From an uncultured Clostridia bacterium (lineage in GTDB: Bacteria; Bacillota; Clostridia; Oscillospirales; Oscillospiraceae), in NCBI GenBank assembly GCA_946060825.1, contig CAMGPO010000040.1, positions 1 to 8,146 on the forward strand: a stretch of DNA of 8,146 bases. Direction: 5' to 3'. Position numbers and translations under genes: made by a program. Each line of letters begins with the position of its first letter. The stretch's first letter is position 1. Shown here in pieces: positions 1-5,834 of this stretch. The notes beneath the pieces are model-generated. The model was given only the letters and a program-made list of their open reading frames with translations. It did not search any database and was not told the DNA's origin.

Positions 1-566
1 TGGGTATACTGGAACTGTTGCTGCTTTCCGTCGGGCTGGCGATGGACGCCCTCGCTGTCTCCATCTGTAAGGGCCTGGCGCTCGAACGGGTCACGCTGAA
101 GCACGCTGCCATTGTCGGCGCCTGGTTCGGCGTGTTTCAGGCCCTGATGCCGACCATCGGCTACTTCCTCGGTTCCGCCTTTGAGCAGTACATCACCGCC
201 TTCGACCATTGGATCGCTTTTGCACTTCTGGCCCTGATCGGCGGCAACATGATCCGGGAGGCCCTGCATCCCGAAGAGGACAGCGCTGACGCTTCTCTGG
301 GTTTCCGCACCATGCTGCTGCTGGCAATTGCCACCAGCATCGACGCGCTGGCTGTCGGCGTCACTTTTGCTTTCCTGCAGGTGAACCTGCTGGCCTCCGT
401 TCTGATGATCGGCATCATCACCTTCGGCATCTCTATGGCTGGCGTCAAGCTGGGCAGCGTGTTCGGCAACCGCTACCAGGCCAGGGCCGAACTGGCCGGC
501 GGCGCAATCCTGATCCTGCTGGGCGTTAAGATTTTGTTGGAGCATCTGGGAATCCTTTCTTTCTGA
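1..566 (+). CDS. mntP: Manganese efflux pump MntP (lacks first base of start codon)
   Basis: Small inner-membrane exporter of the MntP (DUF204) family, which removes excess Mn(II) from the cytoplasm. The window opens with TG GGT ATA CTG in frame, so the start is very probably an ATG whose A lies just before base 1. That gives 188 residues, the usual family length. The protein is almost wholly hydrophobic, with about six membrane segments. It has the family's two internal repeats, each with an acidic motif: [14 protein letters not shown] (Asp16) and [13 protein letters not shown] (Asp near 115); such aspartates are needed for transport in studied members. The only long polar loop is [13 protein letters not shown] in the middle. 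The stop lies 7 bases before a strong hairpin terminator. No promoter or Mn riboswitch can be judged, because the upstream region is outside the window. The assignment is firm by motif; substrate is by family. Confidence 0.95.
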   Translation, partial: GILELLLLSVGLAMDALAVSICKGLALERVTLKHAAIVGAWFGVFQALMPTIGYFLGSAFEQYITAFDHWIAFALLALIGGNMIREALHPEEDSADASLGFRTMLLLAIATSIDALAVGVTFAFLQVNLLASVLMIGIITFGISMAGVKLGSVFGNRYQARAELAGGAILILLGVKILLEHLGILSF

Positions 567-573
567 ACATATA

Positions 574-613
574 AACCGTCCCGCCGCAGTTGCTCTGCGG
601 CGGGACGGTTTTT
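574..613. terminator. Bidirectional intrinsic terminator between mntP and glpP
   Basis: A perfect 16-bp stem (574-589 pairing with 595-610) closes a 5-base loop (TTGCT). It is GC-rich and on the plus strand runs into five Ts (609-613). Read on the minus strand it ends in TTTATAT, a weaker U-rich tail. It sits 7 bases after the mntP stop and 5 bases after the glpP stop, so one hairpin can end both convergent transcripts. Confidence 0.93.
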
Positions 614-615
614 GC

Positions 616-1185
616 TCAGAGGAACCAGACGTCCTCGTTGGTGGTGGAGATGGCGGCGGCTCCGGCGGAGAGGGCGCTGATGGCGTCTTCCTTGTCGGCG
701 ATCAGGCCGCCAGCCACCAGCGGCACCCGTAGGGTGCTGCTGAGCTTGCGGATCACCTTCGGCATGACGCCGGGCAGCACCTCGATCAGGTCGGCGCACT
801 CCTGGCTGCCGGCCTTGAGGATATTCTGCAGGGAGATGGAGTCCAGCAGGAAGTAGCGCTGGACTGTCAGCAGCCCCCGGGAGGAGGCGTGGCGGATGAG
901 GTTGGGGCGGGTGGAGATGATGCCGTCAGCCTGGGTGGTGTTGGCGAGGAAGTCCACGGATACCTCCTTCTGGGCCAGACCCTCGATCAGGTCCATGTGG
1001 AGGAAGACGGTTTTGCCCCGTTCTTTGAGATAGGCGGTGATGGGGGCCGCGGTGGAGAGATTGGCGTGGAGGACGAAGACCAGCGGGTTTTCGCTTTCCA
1101 CGCACTTTTTCATGCCGGCCTCATTTTTGACGGCGGGGATGATGGGGAAGTCCTCCAGCAGGGGGAGCAGTGCCGCTTTCTCCAT
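616..1185 (-). CDS. glpP: Glycerol-3-phosphate responsive antiterminator (GlpP family)
   Basis: A 189-residue protein of the GlpP family. In Bacillus subtilis GlpP binds glycerol-3-phosphate and then the leader mRNA of glp genes, letting transcription pass a terminator. Family motifs run in order: PAVKNE (17-22), HMDLIEGL (63-70), GIISTRPNLI (88-97), GLLTVQRYFLLDS (104-116), EVLPGVMPKVI (135-145), AGGLIADKED (158-167) and STTNEDVW (180-187). They belong to a TIM-barrel-like fold. The ATG at 1183-1185 is chosen because AAGGGG lies about 7 bases upstream and conserved sequence begins soon after; a longer reading frame upstream runs into proC and adds no family sequence. It starts 4 bases after the proC stop, so the genes are probably cotranscribed and coupled. 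No glpF, glpK or glpD is in view, so its RNA target is unknown here. Family assignment is firm; the target is not. Confidence 0.93.
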   Translation of the reverse strand: MEKAALLPLLEDFPIIPAVKNEAGMKKCVESENPLVFVLHANLSTAAPITAYLKERGKTVFLHMDLIEGLAQKEVSVDFLANTTQADGIISTRPNLIRHASSRGLLTVQRYFLLDSISLQNILKAGSQECADLIEVLPGVMPKVIRKLSSTLRVPLVAGGLIADKEDAISALSAGAAAISTTNEDVWFL

Positions 1186-1189
1186 TGCC

Positions 1190-1972
1190 TTACCCCTTGT
1201 CCTTCGCTGCGTCGGCGCAGGCATTCAGGGCATCGAGGATCGCGCCGCGGAAACCACGCTGCTCCAGGGCGGCCACGCCCCGGATGGTGGTGCCGCCGGG
1301 GGAGCAGACCTCGTCCTTGAGCTGTTCCGGGTGTTTTCCGCTCTCCAGCACCAGTTTCGCCGTGCCGAGGACGGCCTGGGCTGCCATGCGGATGGCCTGA
1401 TCGCGGGGAATCCCCTGGTAGACGCCGGCATCCGCCATGGCTTCGATCAGCATACAGATGTAGGCGGGACTGCTGCCCGTCAGGGCAGAGACGCTGCCCA
1501 TCCGGCTCTCCGGAACCTCTTCAGCGAGGCCGGCAGCCGAGAAGACCTCCGACACCAGCGCCCGGTCGGCTTCGGTACAGGCAGAGCCAAAACAGAGGGC
1601 CGTCACACCGGCGCCAACGGCGGCAGGGGTGTTGGGCATGGCCCGGACGATCTTCCGGTCATGGCCCAGGGCTTTCTCATAGAGGGAGAGGGGCAGGGAG
1701 ACAGCGACGGAGACAACGATGGCCTCCGGCCGCACCACGGGCGCGAGCTGTTCCAACACCGTGGGGATGACGTTCGGCTTGACCGCCAGCACCAGCAGAT
1801 CCGAGGCAGCGGCGACAGCTTCGGCGCTGTCCATGGGGACCGCGCCGGTGACTTCGCAGACCCGCAGCAGCTTGTCCCGGCCCCGGTTGAAGGCACAGAG
1901 CGGATAGCGGGGGGCCAGGGCCTTTATCAGGGCGCCGCCCATGTTTCCGGTTCCGATAAATCCAATGGTCAT
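1190..1972 (-). CDS. proC: Pyrroline-5-carboxylate reductase
   Basis: Catalyses the last step of proline synthesis, NAD(P)H-dependent reduction of 1-pyrroline-5-carboxylate to L-proline, in the cytoplasm. At 260 residues it is of normal length. The N-terminal Rossmann domain has GFIGTGNMG (4-12) for the nucleotide and VKP (64-66); RAMPNTPAAVG (110-120) follows. The C-terminal dimerisation and active-site domain has LTGSSPAY (164-171) and the ProC signature EVCSPGGTTIRGVAALE (221-237). The ATG has GAGGAGGT about 8 bases upstream. The gene lies 22 bases after the phosphatase-like gene and 4 bases before glpP, the middle gene of a three-gene minus-strand operon. No proA or proB is nearby. No key residue appears to be missing. 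Confidence 0.97.
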   Translation of the reverse strand: MTIGFIGTGNMGGALIKALAPRYPLCAFNRGRDKLLRVCEVTGAVPMDSAEAVAAASDLLVLAVKPNVIPTVLEQLAPVVRPEAIVVSVAVSLPLSLYEKALGHDRKIVRAMPNTPAAVGAGVTALCFGSACTEADRALVSEVFSAAGLAEEVPESRMGSVSALTGSSPAYICMLIEAMADAGVYQGIPRDQAIRMAAQAVLGTAKLVLESGKHPEQLKDEVCSPGGTTIRGVAALEQRGFRGAILDALNACADAAKDKG

Positions 1973-1994
1973 AGGGATACCTCCTCAGGGAAAG

Positions 1995-2636
1995 TCAGAC
2001 GTTAGCCGGCAGCACCGTGGTGAGTGCGCCAAGATGATCGTGCCGGTCAGCGTAGTCGATGGTGTAGTGCCCGTCCTCCAGACACAGCCGGGTGACGGAG
2101 GCGTTGGATACCCAGGGAATCCGGGCGGTTTCCTCGATGGGAAGGCCGGAGAGGCCGGCCATCAGCACCCGGATGGGAGTGGCGTGGGTAGCGATCACGA
2201 CGGTCTCGCCGGGATGGGCAGCGGCGGTGTAGTCCAGAGCCGCCCGCACCCGGTCATAGAGCTGAACCACCGTCTCTCCGCCGGGTGTTGCCGCGCGGCC
2301 AATGTCCCTGCGCCAGACGGCGTAGGCATCGGGATAGCGGGCTTCGATATCCTCAAAGGTGCGCGCCTCCCAGTCCCCGGCAAAGATCTCACGGAAGCCA
2401 GGCTCCGGTTGGATGGCCAGGCCCTTGGCCTCTGCGATGGGCAGGACAGTGTTCCAGGCCCGCAGCAGGTCGCTGGCGACCACGGCATCCACGGCGGAGT
2501 CCCGGAACAGAGCGGCGGTGCAGGCGGCCTGACGGCGGCCCAGTTCCGTCAGATCCCAGTCGGTATGGCCGAGGAAAATATGCCGGACGTTGCCAAGACT
2601 CTCGCCGTGGCGGATGAGGTAGAGGATTGTTTTCAT
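1995..2636 (-). CDS. Histidine phosphatase / phosphoglycerate mutase-like protein
   Basis: A 213-residue cytoplasmic member of the histidine phosphatase superfamily, in which a histidine is phosphorylated during hydrolysis or transfer of a phosphate. The motif LIRHGES is at 7-13 (catalytic His10). The second-core residues follow: SDLLRAWNT (Arg59), REIFAGDWE with the acidic Glu83, and VIATHATPIR with His151. The ATG at 2634-2636 is chosen because the RHG motif begins five residues later, as is typical, with GGGAG about 9 bases upstream; an earlier in-frame ATG at 2679-2681 lies inside the promoter. It heads the operon with proC and glpP. The sequence fits the broad-specificity or alpha-ribazole phosphatase (CobC-like) group as well as cofactor-dependent mutases. 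The substrate cannot be told from sequence, so no symbol is given. Confidence 0.9.
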   Translation of the reverse strand: MKTILYLIRHGESLGNVRHIFLGHTDWDLTELGRRQAACTAALFRDSAVDAVVASDLLRAWNTVLPIAEAKGLAIQPEPGFREIFAGDWEARTFEDIEARYPDAYAVWRRDIGRAATPGGETVVQLYDRVRAALDYTAAAHPGETVVIATHATPIRVLMAGLSGLPIEETARIPWVSNASVTRLCLEDGHYTIDYADRHDHLGALTTVLPANV

Positions 2637-2669
2637 ACAGTCTGCTCCCGGAATCCATAATGTGACTGC

Positions 2670-2698
2670 ATTATACCACAAATCCGGGCCGAATTCAA
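2670..2698 (-). promoter_or_regulatory. Promoter of the phosphatase-proC-glpP operon
   Basis: On the minus strand a -35 box TTGAAT (2693-2698) and a consensus -10 TATAAT (2670-2675) are separated by exactly 17 bp. The -10 is preceded by TG one base away (TGGTATAAT), an extended -10. Transcription would start near 2663, giving a leader of about 27 bases. It is the only good promoter seen for the three minus-strand genes. Confidence 0.85.
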
Positions 2699-2712
2699 CG
2701 ACTGCGGGCGGC

Positions 2713-2741
2713 TTGACAGGCCATGAGAAAGGCGCTATGCT
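2713..2741 (+). promoter_or_regulatory. Promoter of the cysteine desulfurase-like gene
   Basis: A consensus -35 TTGACA (2713-2718) and a -10 TATGCT (2736-2741) are spaced by 17 bp. It points away from the divergent operon promoter; the two -35 boxes are only 14 bp apart, so the RNA polymerase sites abut. The predicted start, near 2748, falls at the first base of the AAGGAGG ribosome binding site (2748-2754), implying an unusually short leader of about 14 bases. Confidence 0.8.
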
Positions 2742-2761
2742 GAGAAAAAGGAGGAACGGCG

Positions 2762-3901
2762 ATGATTTATCTCGACAATGCGGCTACAACGCTGCACAAG
2801 CCGCCGAGGGTGGCGGAGGCGGTACTGTGGGCCATGGGCACTTTGGGGAACGGCGGCCGGGGTGTCCACAGCGGTGCCCTGACGGCGGCCCGGACAATCT
2901 TTGCCGCCCGTGCGGCTCTGGCGGACTTCTTCGGCTGCGGTGATCCGGCGCGGGTCTGCTTTACAGCCAACTCCACGGAGGCCCTGAATATCGCCCTCTT
3001 CGGGCTGCTGTCCCCCGGTGATCACGTCATCACCACCGATCTCGAGCACAACTCCGTCCTGCGGCCCCTCTATAAGCTGGAGAAAAGCGGCGTCCGCCTG
3101 ACCATCCTCCCGGCAGACCGGCACGGAAACATTTCCTATGGGGCCATGGAGGCGGCCATTGGGCCGGACACCCGGATGATCGCCTGCACGCACGCCTCCA
3201 ACCTGACGGGCAACTTGCTGGATCTCCGGCGCATCGGGGAGATTGCCCGGCGGCACGGCCTGCTGCTGGTGGTGGATGCCTCCCAGACGGCGGGCAGCTT
3301 TCCCATCCATATGGAAGAACTGGGCGTTTCCGTCCTCTGCTTCACGGGCCACAAGGGCATGATGGGTCCTCAGGGTACCGGCGGCCTCTGCGTCGCCAGA
3401 GGCGTGGAAGTTCAGCCGCTCCTCTATGGCGGCACCGGCGTGCAGAGCCATGAACAGGGTCAGCCCATGGACTATCCGATCCGACTGGAAGCCGGGACTC
3501 TCAACAGCCATGGCATCGCGGGTCTGGCCGCGGCGGTGGAATTTCTGAACCGAACCGGCGTGGAGACGATCCACCGTAGGGAGTGCGGGCTGATGCGACG
3601 GTTTTATGAGGGCGTGAGGGATCTGCCCGGTGTGACGGTCTACGGTGACTTCTCCGGCGACCGGGCGCCCATTGTGGCCCTGAATGTGGCCGGACTGGAC
3701 TCCGGCGAGGTTGCGGACAACCTCGACCGGGATTACGGCATCGCTGTCCGGGCCGGGGCCCACTGTGCTCCACGGATGCACGCCGCCCTCGGCACGACGG
3801 AGCAGGGCGCGGTTCGCTTCTCCTTTGGCTGGTACAACACCGAGGCGGAGATTGACGCCGCCATCGAGGCCGTCCGGGCGCTGGCCCGGGAAAGCAGTTA
3901 G
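2762..3901 (+). CDS. Cysteine desulfurase family protein (class V aminotransferase, EF2568-like)
   Basis: A 379-residue PLP enzyme of the NifS/CsdA-like class V aminotransferases, which take sulfur (or selenium) from cysteine (or selenocysteine) to make a persulfide. It opens with YLDNAATT, typical of the family. PLP-contact residues follow: NSTEALN (70-76), EHNS with His96, VDASQTAG with Asp172 and Gln175, and the Schiff-base lysine in FTGHKG (Lys198). RAGAHCAP carries the likely persulfide cysteine, Cys335. The ATG has AAGGAGG 7 bases upstream. I assign it to the desulfurase-family branch named after E. faecalis EF2568, because of its overall length, the FTGHKGMMGPQGTGG motif and the RAGAHCAP form of the cysteine loop. 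Members of that branch are often found beside selenium or molybdenum-hydroxylase genes, which fits the mod genes here. Its sulfur or selenium acceptor is unknown. Its stop overlaps the stop of the convergent regulator gene by 4 bp. Confidence 0.92.
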   Translation: MIYLDNAATTLHKPPRVAEAVLWAMGTLGNGGRGVHSGALTAARTIFAARAALADFFGCGDPARVCFTANSTEALNIALFGLLSPGDHVITTDLEHNSVLRPLYKLEKSGVRLTILPADRHGNISYGAMEAAIGPDTRMIACTHASNLTGNLLDLRRIGEIARRHGLLLVVDASQTAGSFPIHMEELGVSVLCFTGHKGMMGPQGTGGLCVARGVEVQPLLYGGTGVQSHEQGQPMDYPIRLEAGTLNSHGIAGLAAAVEFLNRTGVETIHRRECGLMRRFYEGVRDLPGVTVYGDFSGDRAPIVALNVAGLDSGEVADNLDRDYGIAVRAGAHCAPRMHAALGTTEQGAVRFSFGWYNTEAEIDAAIEAVRALARESS

Positions 3902-4668
3902 GCGCTGTGGCCGAGGTCAACGGAGAGCGTGGCTGCATGGTGTACCACCTGGGTGACGGCGTTCTCAAACTCGCCGGAGTGGATCCGGCGGAAAAGACCC
4001 ACGACGCCCATGGCATAGCGCATCCGGCCACTGCGGTCAAAGACCGGGGCGGAGACGGAGCGGAGGCCGATTTTATACTCGCCGTCCTCCACGGCGTAGC
4101 CCTGCATTCGTATCTCCGCCAGAGCCGGCAGAAGCCGCTCGGTGTCCGTGATGGTGTGGGGCGTGAAGGCGGGCATCCCGGAGGCCTGAAGGCGGCTCCG
4201 CACCTCGGCGTCGGAGAACTGGGAGAGCAGCAGCTTGCCCTGAGAGGTGGCGTGGAGGGGCAAGCGGTAGCCCACCTCCGGCACCACCAGCATCCCGGCG
4301 CTGCCGGGGCACTGGTCGAAAGAAAGAACGCTGCCTCCGTCCAGCACGGAGAGAAAGGCGCTGACGCCGGTTTCGGCGGCCAGCTGCTCCAGATGTGGCC
4401 GGGCCGAGCGGGTGATATCCCAGGTGGCGGAGACGGCGCAGCCGCACTCAAAGAGACGGATGCCCAGGGCGTATTTGCCGTCGGGTCGCTGCTCCACCAT
4501 GGCGTGATCCCGCAGGGTCGAAAGCAGGGCATGGACGGTACTCTTCGGATAGTCGGAGGCCGTGGAAAGCTCTTGCAGCGTCAACGGCGTCCGCCGCGCC
4601 AGCAGCAGTTCCAGCAGTTCCATGGCCTTGGCAACAGAGCGAACCTGGCCGGTCGGTTCATGTTCCAT
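3898..4668 (-). CDS. IclR family transcriptional regulator
   Basis: A 256-residue DNA-binding regulator. Residues about 8-70 form the winged helix-turn-helix (RSVAKAMELLELL, LTLQELS, DYPKSTVHALLSTL, then the wing YALGIRLFE). Residues about 85-252 form the IclR effector-binding domain, with RLPLHATSQGKLLL (135-148) and EYKIGLRSVSAPV (197-209) matching the family's conserved stretches. The ATG at 4666-4668 has AAGGGGGA about 6 bases upstream; an earlier in-frame ATG at 4696-4698 lies upstream of the -10 box and so before the predicted transcript start. The gene is divergent from modA, and the shared gap carries two palindrome-like boxes of the size bound by IclR proteins, so it probably controls itself and modABC. 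The ligand is unknown. The family usually senses small organic acids, so a link to molybdate would be unusual. Family assignment is firm; the target is inferred from position. Confidence 0.92.
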   Translation of the reverse strand: MEHEPTGQVRSVAKAMELLELLLARRTPLTLQELSTASDYPKSTVHALLSTLRDHAMVEQRPDGKYALGIRLFECGCAVSATWDITRSARPHLEQLAAETGVSAFLSVLDGGSVLSFDQCPGSAGMLVVPEVGYRLPLHATSQGKLLLSQFSDAEVRSRLQASGMPAFTPHTITDTERLLPALAEIRMQGYAVEDGEYKIGLRSVSAPVFDRSGRMRYAMGVVGLFRRIHSGEFENAVTQVVHHAATLSVDLGHSA

Positions 4669-4688
4669 AAAAAATCCCCCTTTCCTAC

Positions 4689-4718
4689 AGAATAGCACAG
4701 CCCATTCCGGATTGGCAA
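4689..4718 (-). promoter_or_regulatory. Promoter of the IclR-family regulator gene
   Basis: On the minus strand a -35 TTGCCA (4713-4718, five of six consensus) and a -10 TATTCT (4689-4694) are 18 bp apart. TG lies one base before the -10 (TGCTATTCT), an extended -10. The predicted start is near 4682, giving a leader of about 14 bases. Confidence 0.65.
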
Positions 4719-4726
4719 GGAGAAAA

Positions 4727-4741
4727 TTCTGTATCGCTGAA
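4727..4741. promoter_or_regulatory. Putative IclR-type operator, box 1 (imperfect)
   Basis: TTCTGTATCGCTGAA agrees at 11 of 15 positions with box 2 and keeps its outer TTC...GAA and inner GTAT/CTGAA sequence. It is an imperfect inverted repeat around the central T. It lies 8 bp beyond the -35 of the regulator's promoter, and its start is exactly 21 bp from that of box 2. Size, shape and position fit a binding site for the adjacent IclR-family protein, but binding is inferred. Confidence 0.55.
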
Positions 4742-4747
4742 TCTGAA

Positions 4748-4762
4748 TTCAGTATTACTGAA
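4748..4762. promoter_or_regulatory. Putative IclR-type operator, box 2 (perfect palindrome)
   Basis: TTCAGTATTACTGAA is a perfect 15-base inverted repeat (7-base arms around a central T). It ends 9 bp before the modA -35 box. A second small palindrome, CTGAATTCAG (4743-4752), spans its left edge. IclR-family operators are commonly short palindromes with TTC...GAA arms, and this one lies between the divergent regulator and modA promoters. Confidence 0.65.
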
Positions 4763-4771
4763 CAAAAAGGG

Positions 4772-4800
4772 TTGTCCGCGGCGAAAAAGAACGATACAAT
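4772..4800 (+). promoter_or_regulatory. Promoter of modABC
   Basis: A -35 TTGTCC (4772-4777) and a -10 TACAAT (4795-4800) are spaced by 17 bp. The predicted start is near 4807, giving a leader of about 50 bases, too short for a molybdenum-cofactor riboswitch. It is the only good promoter seen ahead of modA; modB and modC follow closely and are presumably cotranscribed. Confidence 0.75.
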
Positions 4801-4811
4801 AATGATATCGT
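4791..4811. promoter_or_regulatory. Dyad overlapping the modA -10 and start point, possible operator
   Basis: ACGATA (4791-4796) and TATCGT (4806-4811) form a perfect inverted repeat across 9 bases. It covers the -10 element and the predicted start, where a bound protein would block RNA polymerase. The CGnTA...TAnCG arms resemble half-sites of the molybdate sensor ModE, but the inner TATA sequences match only partly, and no modE gene is in the window. Confidence 0.45.
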
Positions 4812-4856
4812 AATCGCCAAAAAAGAATCACGCATAGACAGAAAGGGGAAAACAAC

Positions 4857-5810
4857 ATGAAAAAGTGGATGGCATGGCTGCTGGCCATGGCAATGCTCCT
4901 GGGCCTGATGACCGGTTGCGCCCAGAAACAGGCGGAGGAACCGGCGGCGGAGGAGCCCGCGGCGGAGGAGCCCGCGGCGGAAGCGCCCGCGGAGGAACCG
5001 GCGGCCGAAGAACCGGCCGAGGAGCCGGAGGAACCCACGGAAGCGCCTGCGGAAGAACCGGAGGAACCGGCCGCGGAGCCGGTGGAGCTGATCGTCTTTG
5101 CGGCAGCCTCCATGACCGAGACGCTGAACGAGCTGGCGGAACAATACAAAGAAGTCGCACCCAATGTGACGTTGGTTTTCAACTTTGACTCCTCCGGCAC
5201 CCTCAAGACCCAGATCGAAGAAGGCGCGGAGTGCGACCTCTTTATCTCCGCCGGTCAGAAGCAGATGGACCAGCTGGACATCGAGGCGGATCCGGAGGTC
5301 AACACCGATGGCCTGGACTTCGTCCTGACGGAGAGCCGGATCGACCTGCTGGAAAACAAGGTCGCCCTCTGTGTGCCCGAGGGCAATCCCAAGGGCATCG
5401 AGTCCTATGACGATCTGGTGGCGGCCCTGCAGAGCGGCGACGTCCTGATGGCTATGGGCAATGCCGACGTCCCCGTTGGCCAGTACACCCAGAAGATTCT
5501 AGCCTTCTTCGGCCTCGATGAGGCGGCCCTTGCAAACTGCCTGACCTATGGCACCAACGTCAAGGAGGTCACGACGCAGGTCTCTGAGGGAGCCGTCGAC
5601 TGCGGCATCATCTACCAGACCGACGCCTACTCCGCGAACCTGACCGTAGTGGACACGGCGACGGCGGAGATGTGCGGCCAGGTCATCTACCCGGCGGCTG
5701 TGCTGAAGAACAGCGCCCATCAGGCGGAGGCTCAGGCATTCCTCGACTTCCTCCGGACGGACGAGGCTGCCGCCGTCTTTGAAGCCGTCGGCTTCACGGC
5801 CCTCGGATAA
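4857..5810 (+). CDS. modA: Molybdate (or tungstate) ABC transporter, substrate-binding lipoprotein
   Basis: A 317-residue extracytoplasmic binding protein that captures molybdate or tungstate and passes it to ModBC. Residues 1-20 are a lipoprotein signal (MKKW, hydrophobic stretch, LMTG before Cys21), so the mature protein is anchored by lipid at Cys21. Residues 26-76 are an Ala/Glu/Pro-rich, strongly acidic linker. The ModA domain runs from VELIVFAAASMTETLNEL (76-93) to the end. Expected oxyanion contacts can be seen: Ser85 in AAAS, DSSGTL (Ser112/Ser113), the ADVPVGQY loop (203-210) and Tyr253 in IIYQTDA. Without the linker its length is normal. The ATG has AAGGGG 8 bases upstream. It is first in modABC, with modB 24 bases downstream. 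Molybdate cannot be told from tungstate by sequence alone, and the long linker is unusual. Confidence 0.94.
   Translation: MKKWMAWLLAMAMLLGLMTGCAQKQAEEPAAEEPAAEEPAAEAPAEEPAAEEPAEEPEEPTEAPAEEPEEPAAEPVELIVFAAASMTETLNELAEQYKEVAPNVTLVFNFDSSGTLKTQIEEGAECDLFISAGQKQMDQLDIEADPEVNTDGLDFVLTESRIDLLENKVALCVPEGNPKGIESYDDLVAALQSGDVLMAMGNADVPVGQYTQKILAFFGLDEAALANCLTYGTNVKEVTTQVSEGAVDCGIIYQTDAYSANLTVVDTATAEMCGQVIYPAAVLKNSAHQAEAQAFLDFLRTDEAAAVFEAVGFTALG
4931..4990 (+). repeat. Four tandem 15-bp units in the modA linker
   Basis: Four adjacent 15-base units begin GGCGGA. Units two and three (4946-4960 and 4961-4975) are identical (GGCGGAGGAGCCCGC); units one and four each differ by about two bases. They encode an AEEPA-type repeat just after the lipid-modified cysteine. 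More degenerate Glu/Pro/Ala codons continue to about 5084. Such a tract can change copy number by slippage. Confidence 0.85.
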
Positions 5811-5834
5811 ATCACAACAGGAAGGAGCGCGGCC

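Noticed and set aside
18..20. TTG as the start of mntP
   Set aside because: The frame is open to base 1 and the family N-terminus fits an ATG whose A is just outside the window.
1037..2005. Long plus-strand reading frame opposite proC and glpP
   Set aside because: Opposite strand of two clearly conserved genes; no family motif, and long antisense frames are expected in GC-rich DNA.
2735..3781. Long minus-strand reading frame opposite the desulfurase
   Set aside because: No recognisable domain; the plus strand holds a complete enzyme with catalytic Lys and Cys and its own promoter and ribosome binding site.
3501..4532. Minus-strand frame rich in Pro, Ser and Arg overlapping the regulator
   Set aside because: Low-complexity shadow in another frame of the IclR-family gene, with no plausible start.
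4780..4818. GGCGA (4780-4784) and TCGCC (4814-4818) inverted arms around the modA -10
   Set aside because: Short arms 29 bases apart and not centred on the nearer dyad; likely chance.
4807..4856. Molybdenum-cofactor or tungsten-cofactor riboswitch ahead of modA
   Set aside because: The leader is only about 50 bases and shows no stable multi-stem structure.
4685..5206. Minus-strand frame with Gly/Ser/Ala repeats, silk-like
   Set aside because: This is the reverse reading of the repetitive Ala/Glu/Pro linker codons of modA and spans the promoter region.
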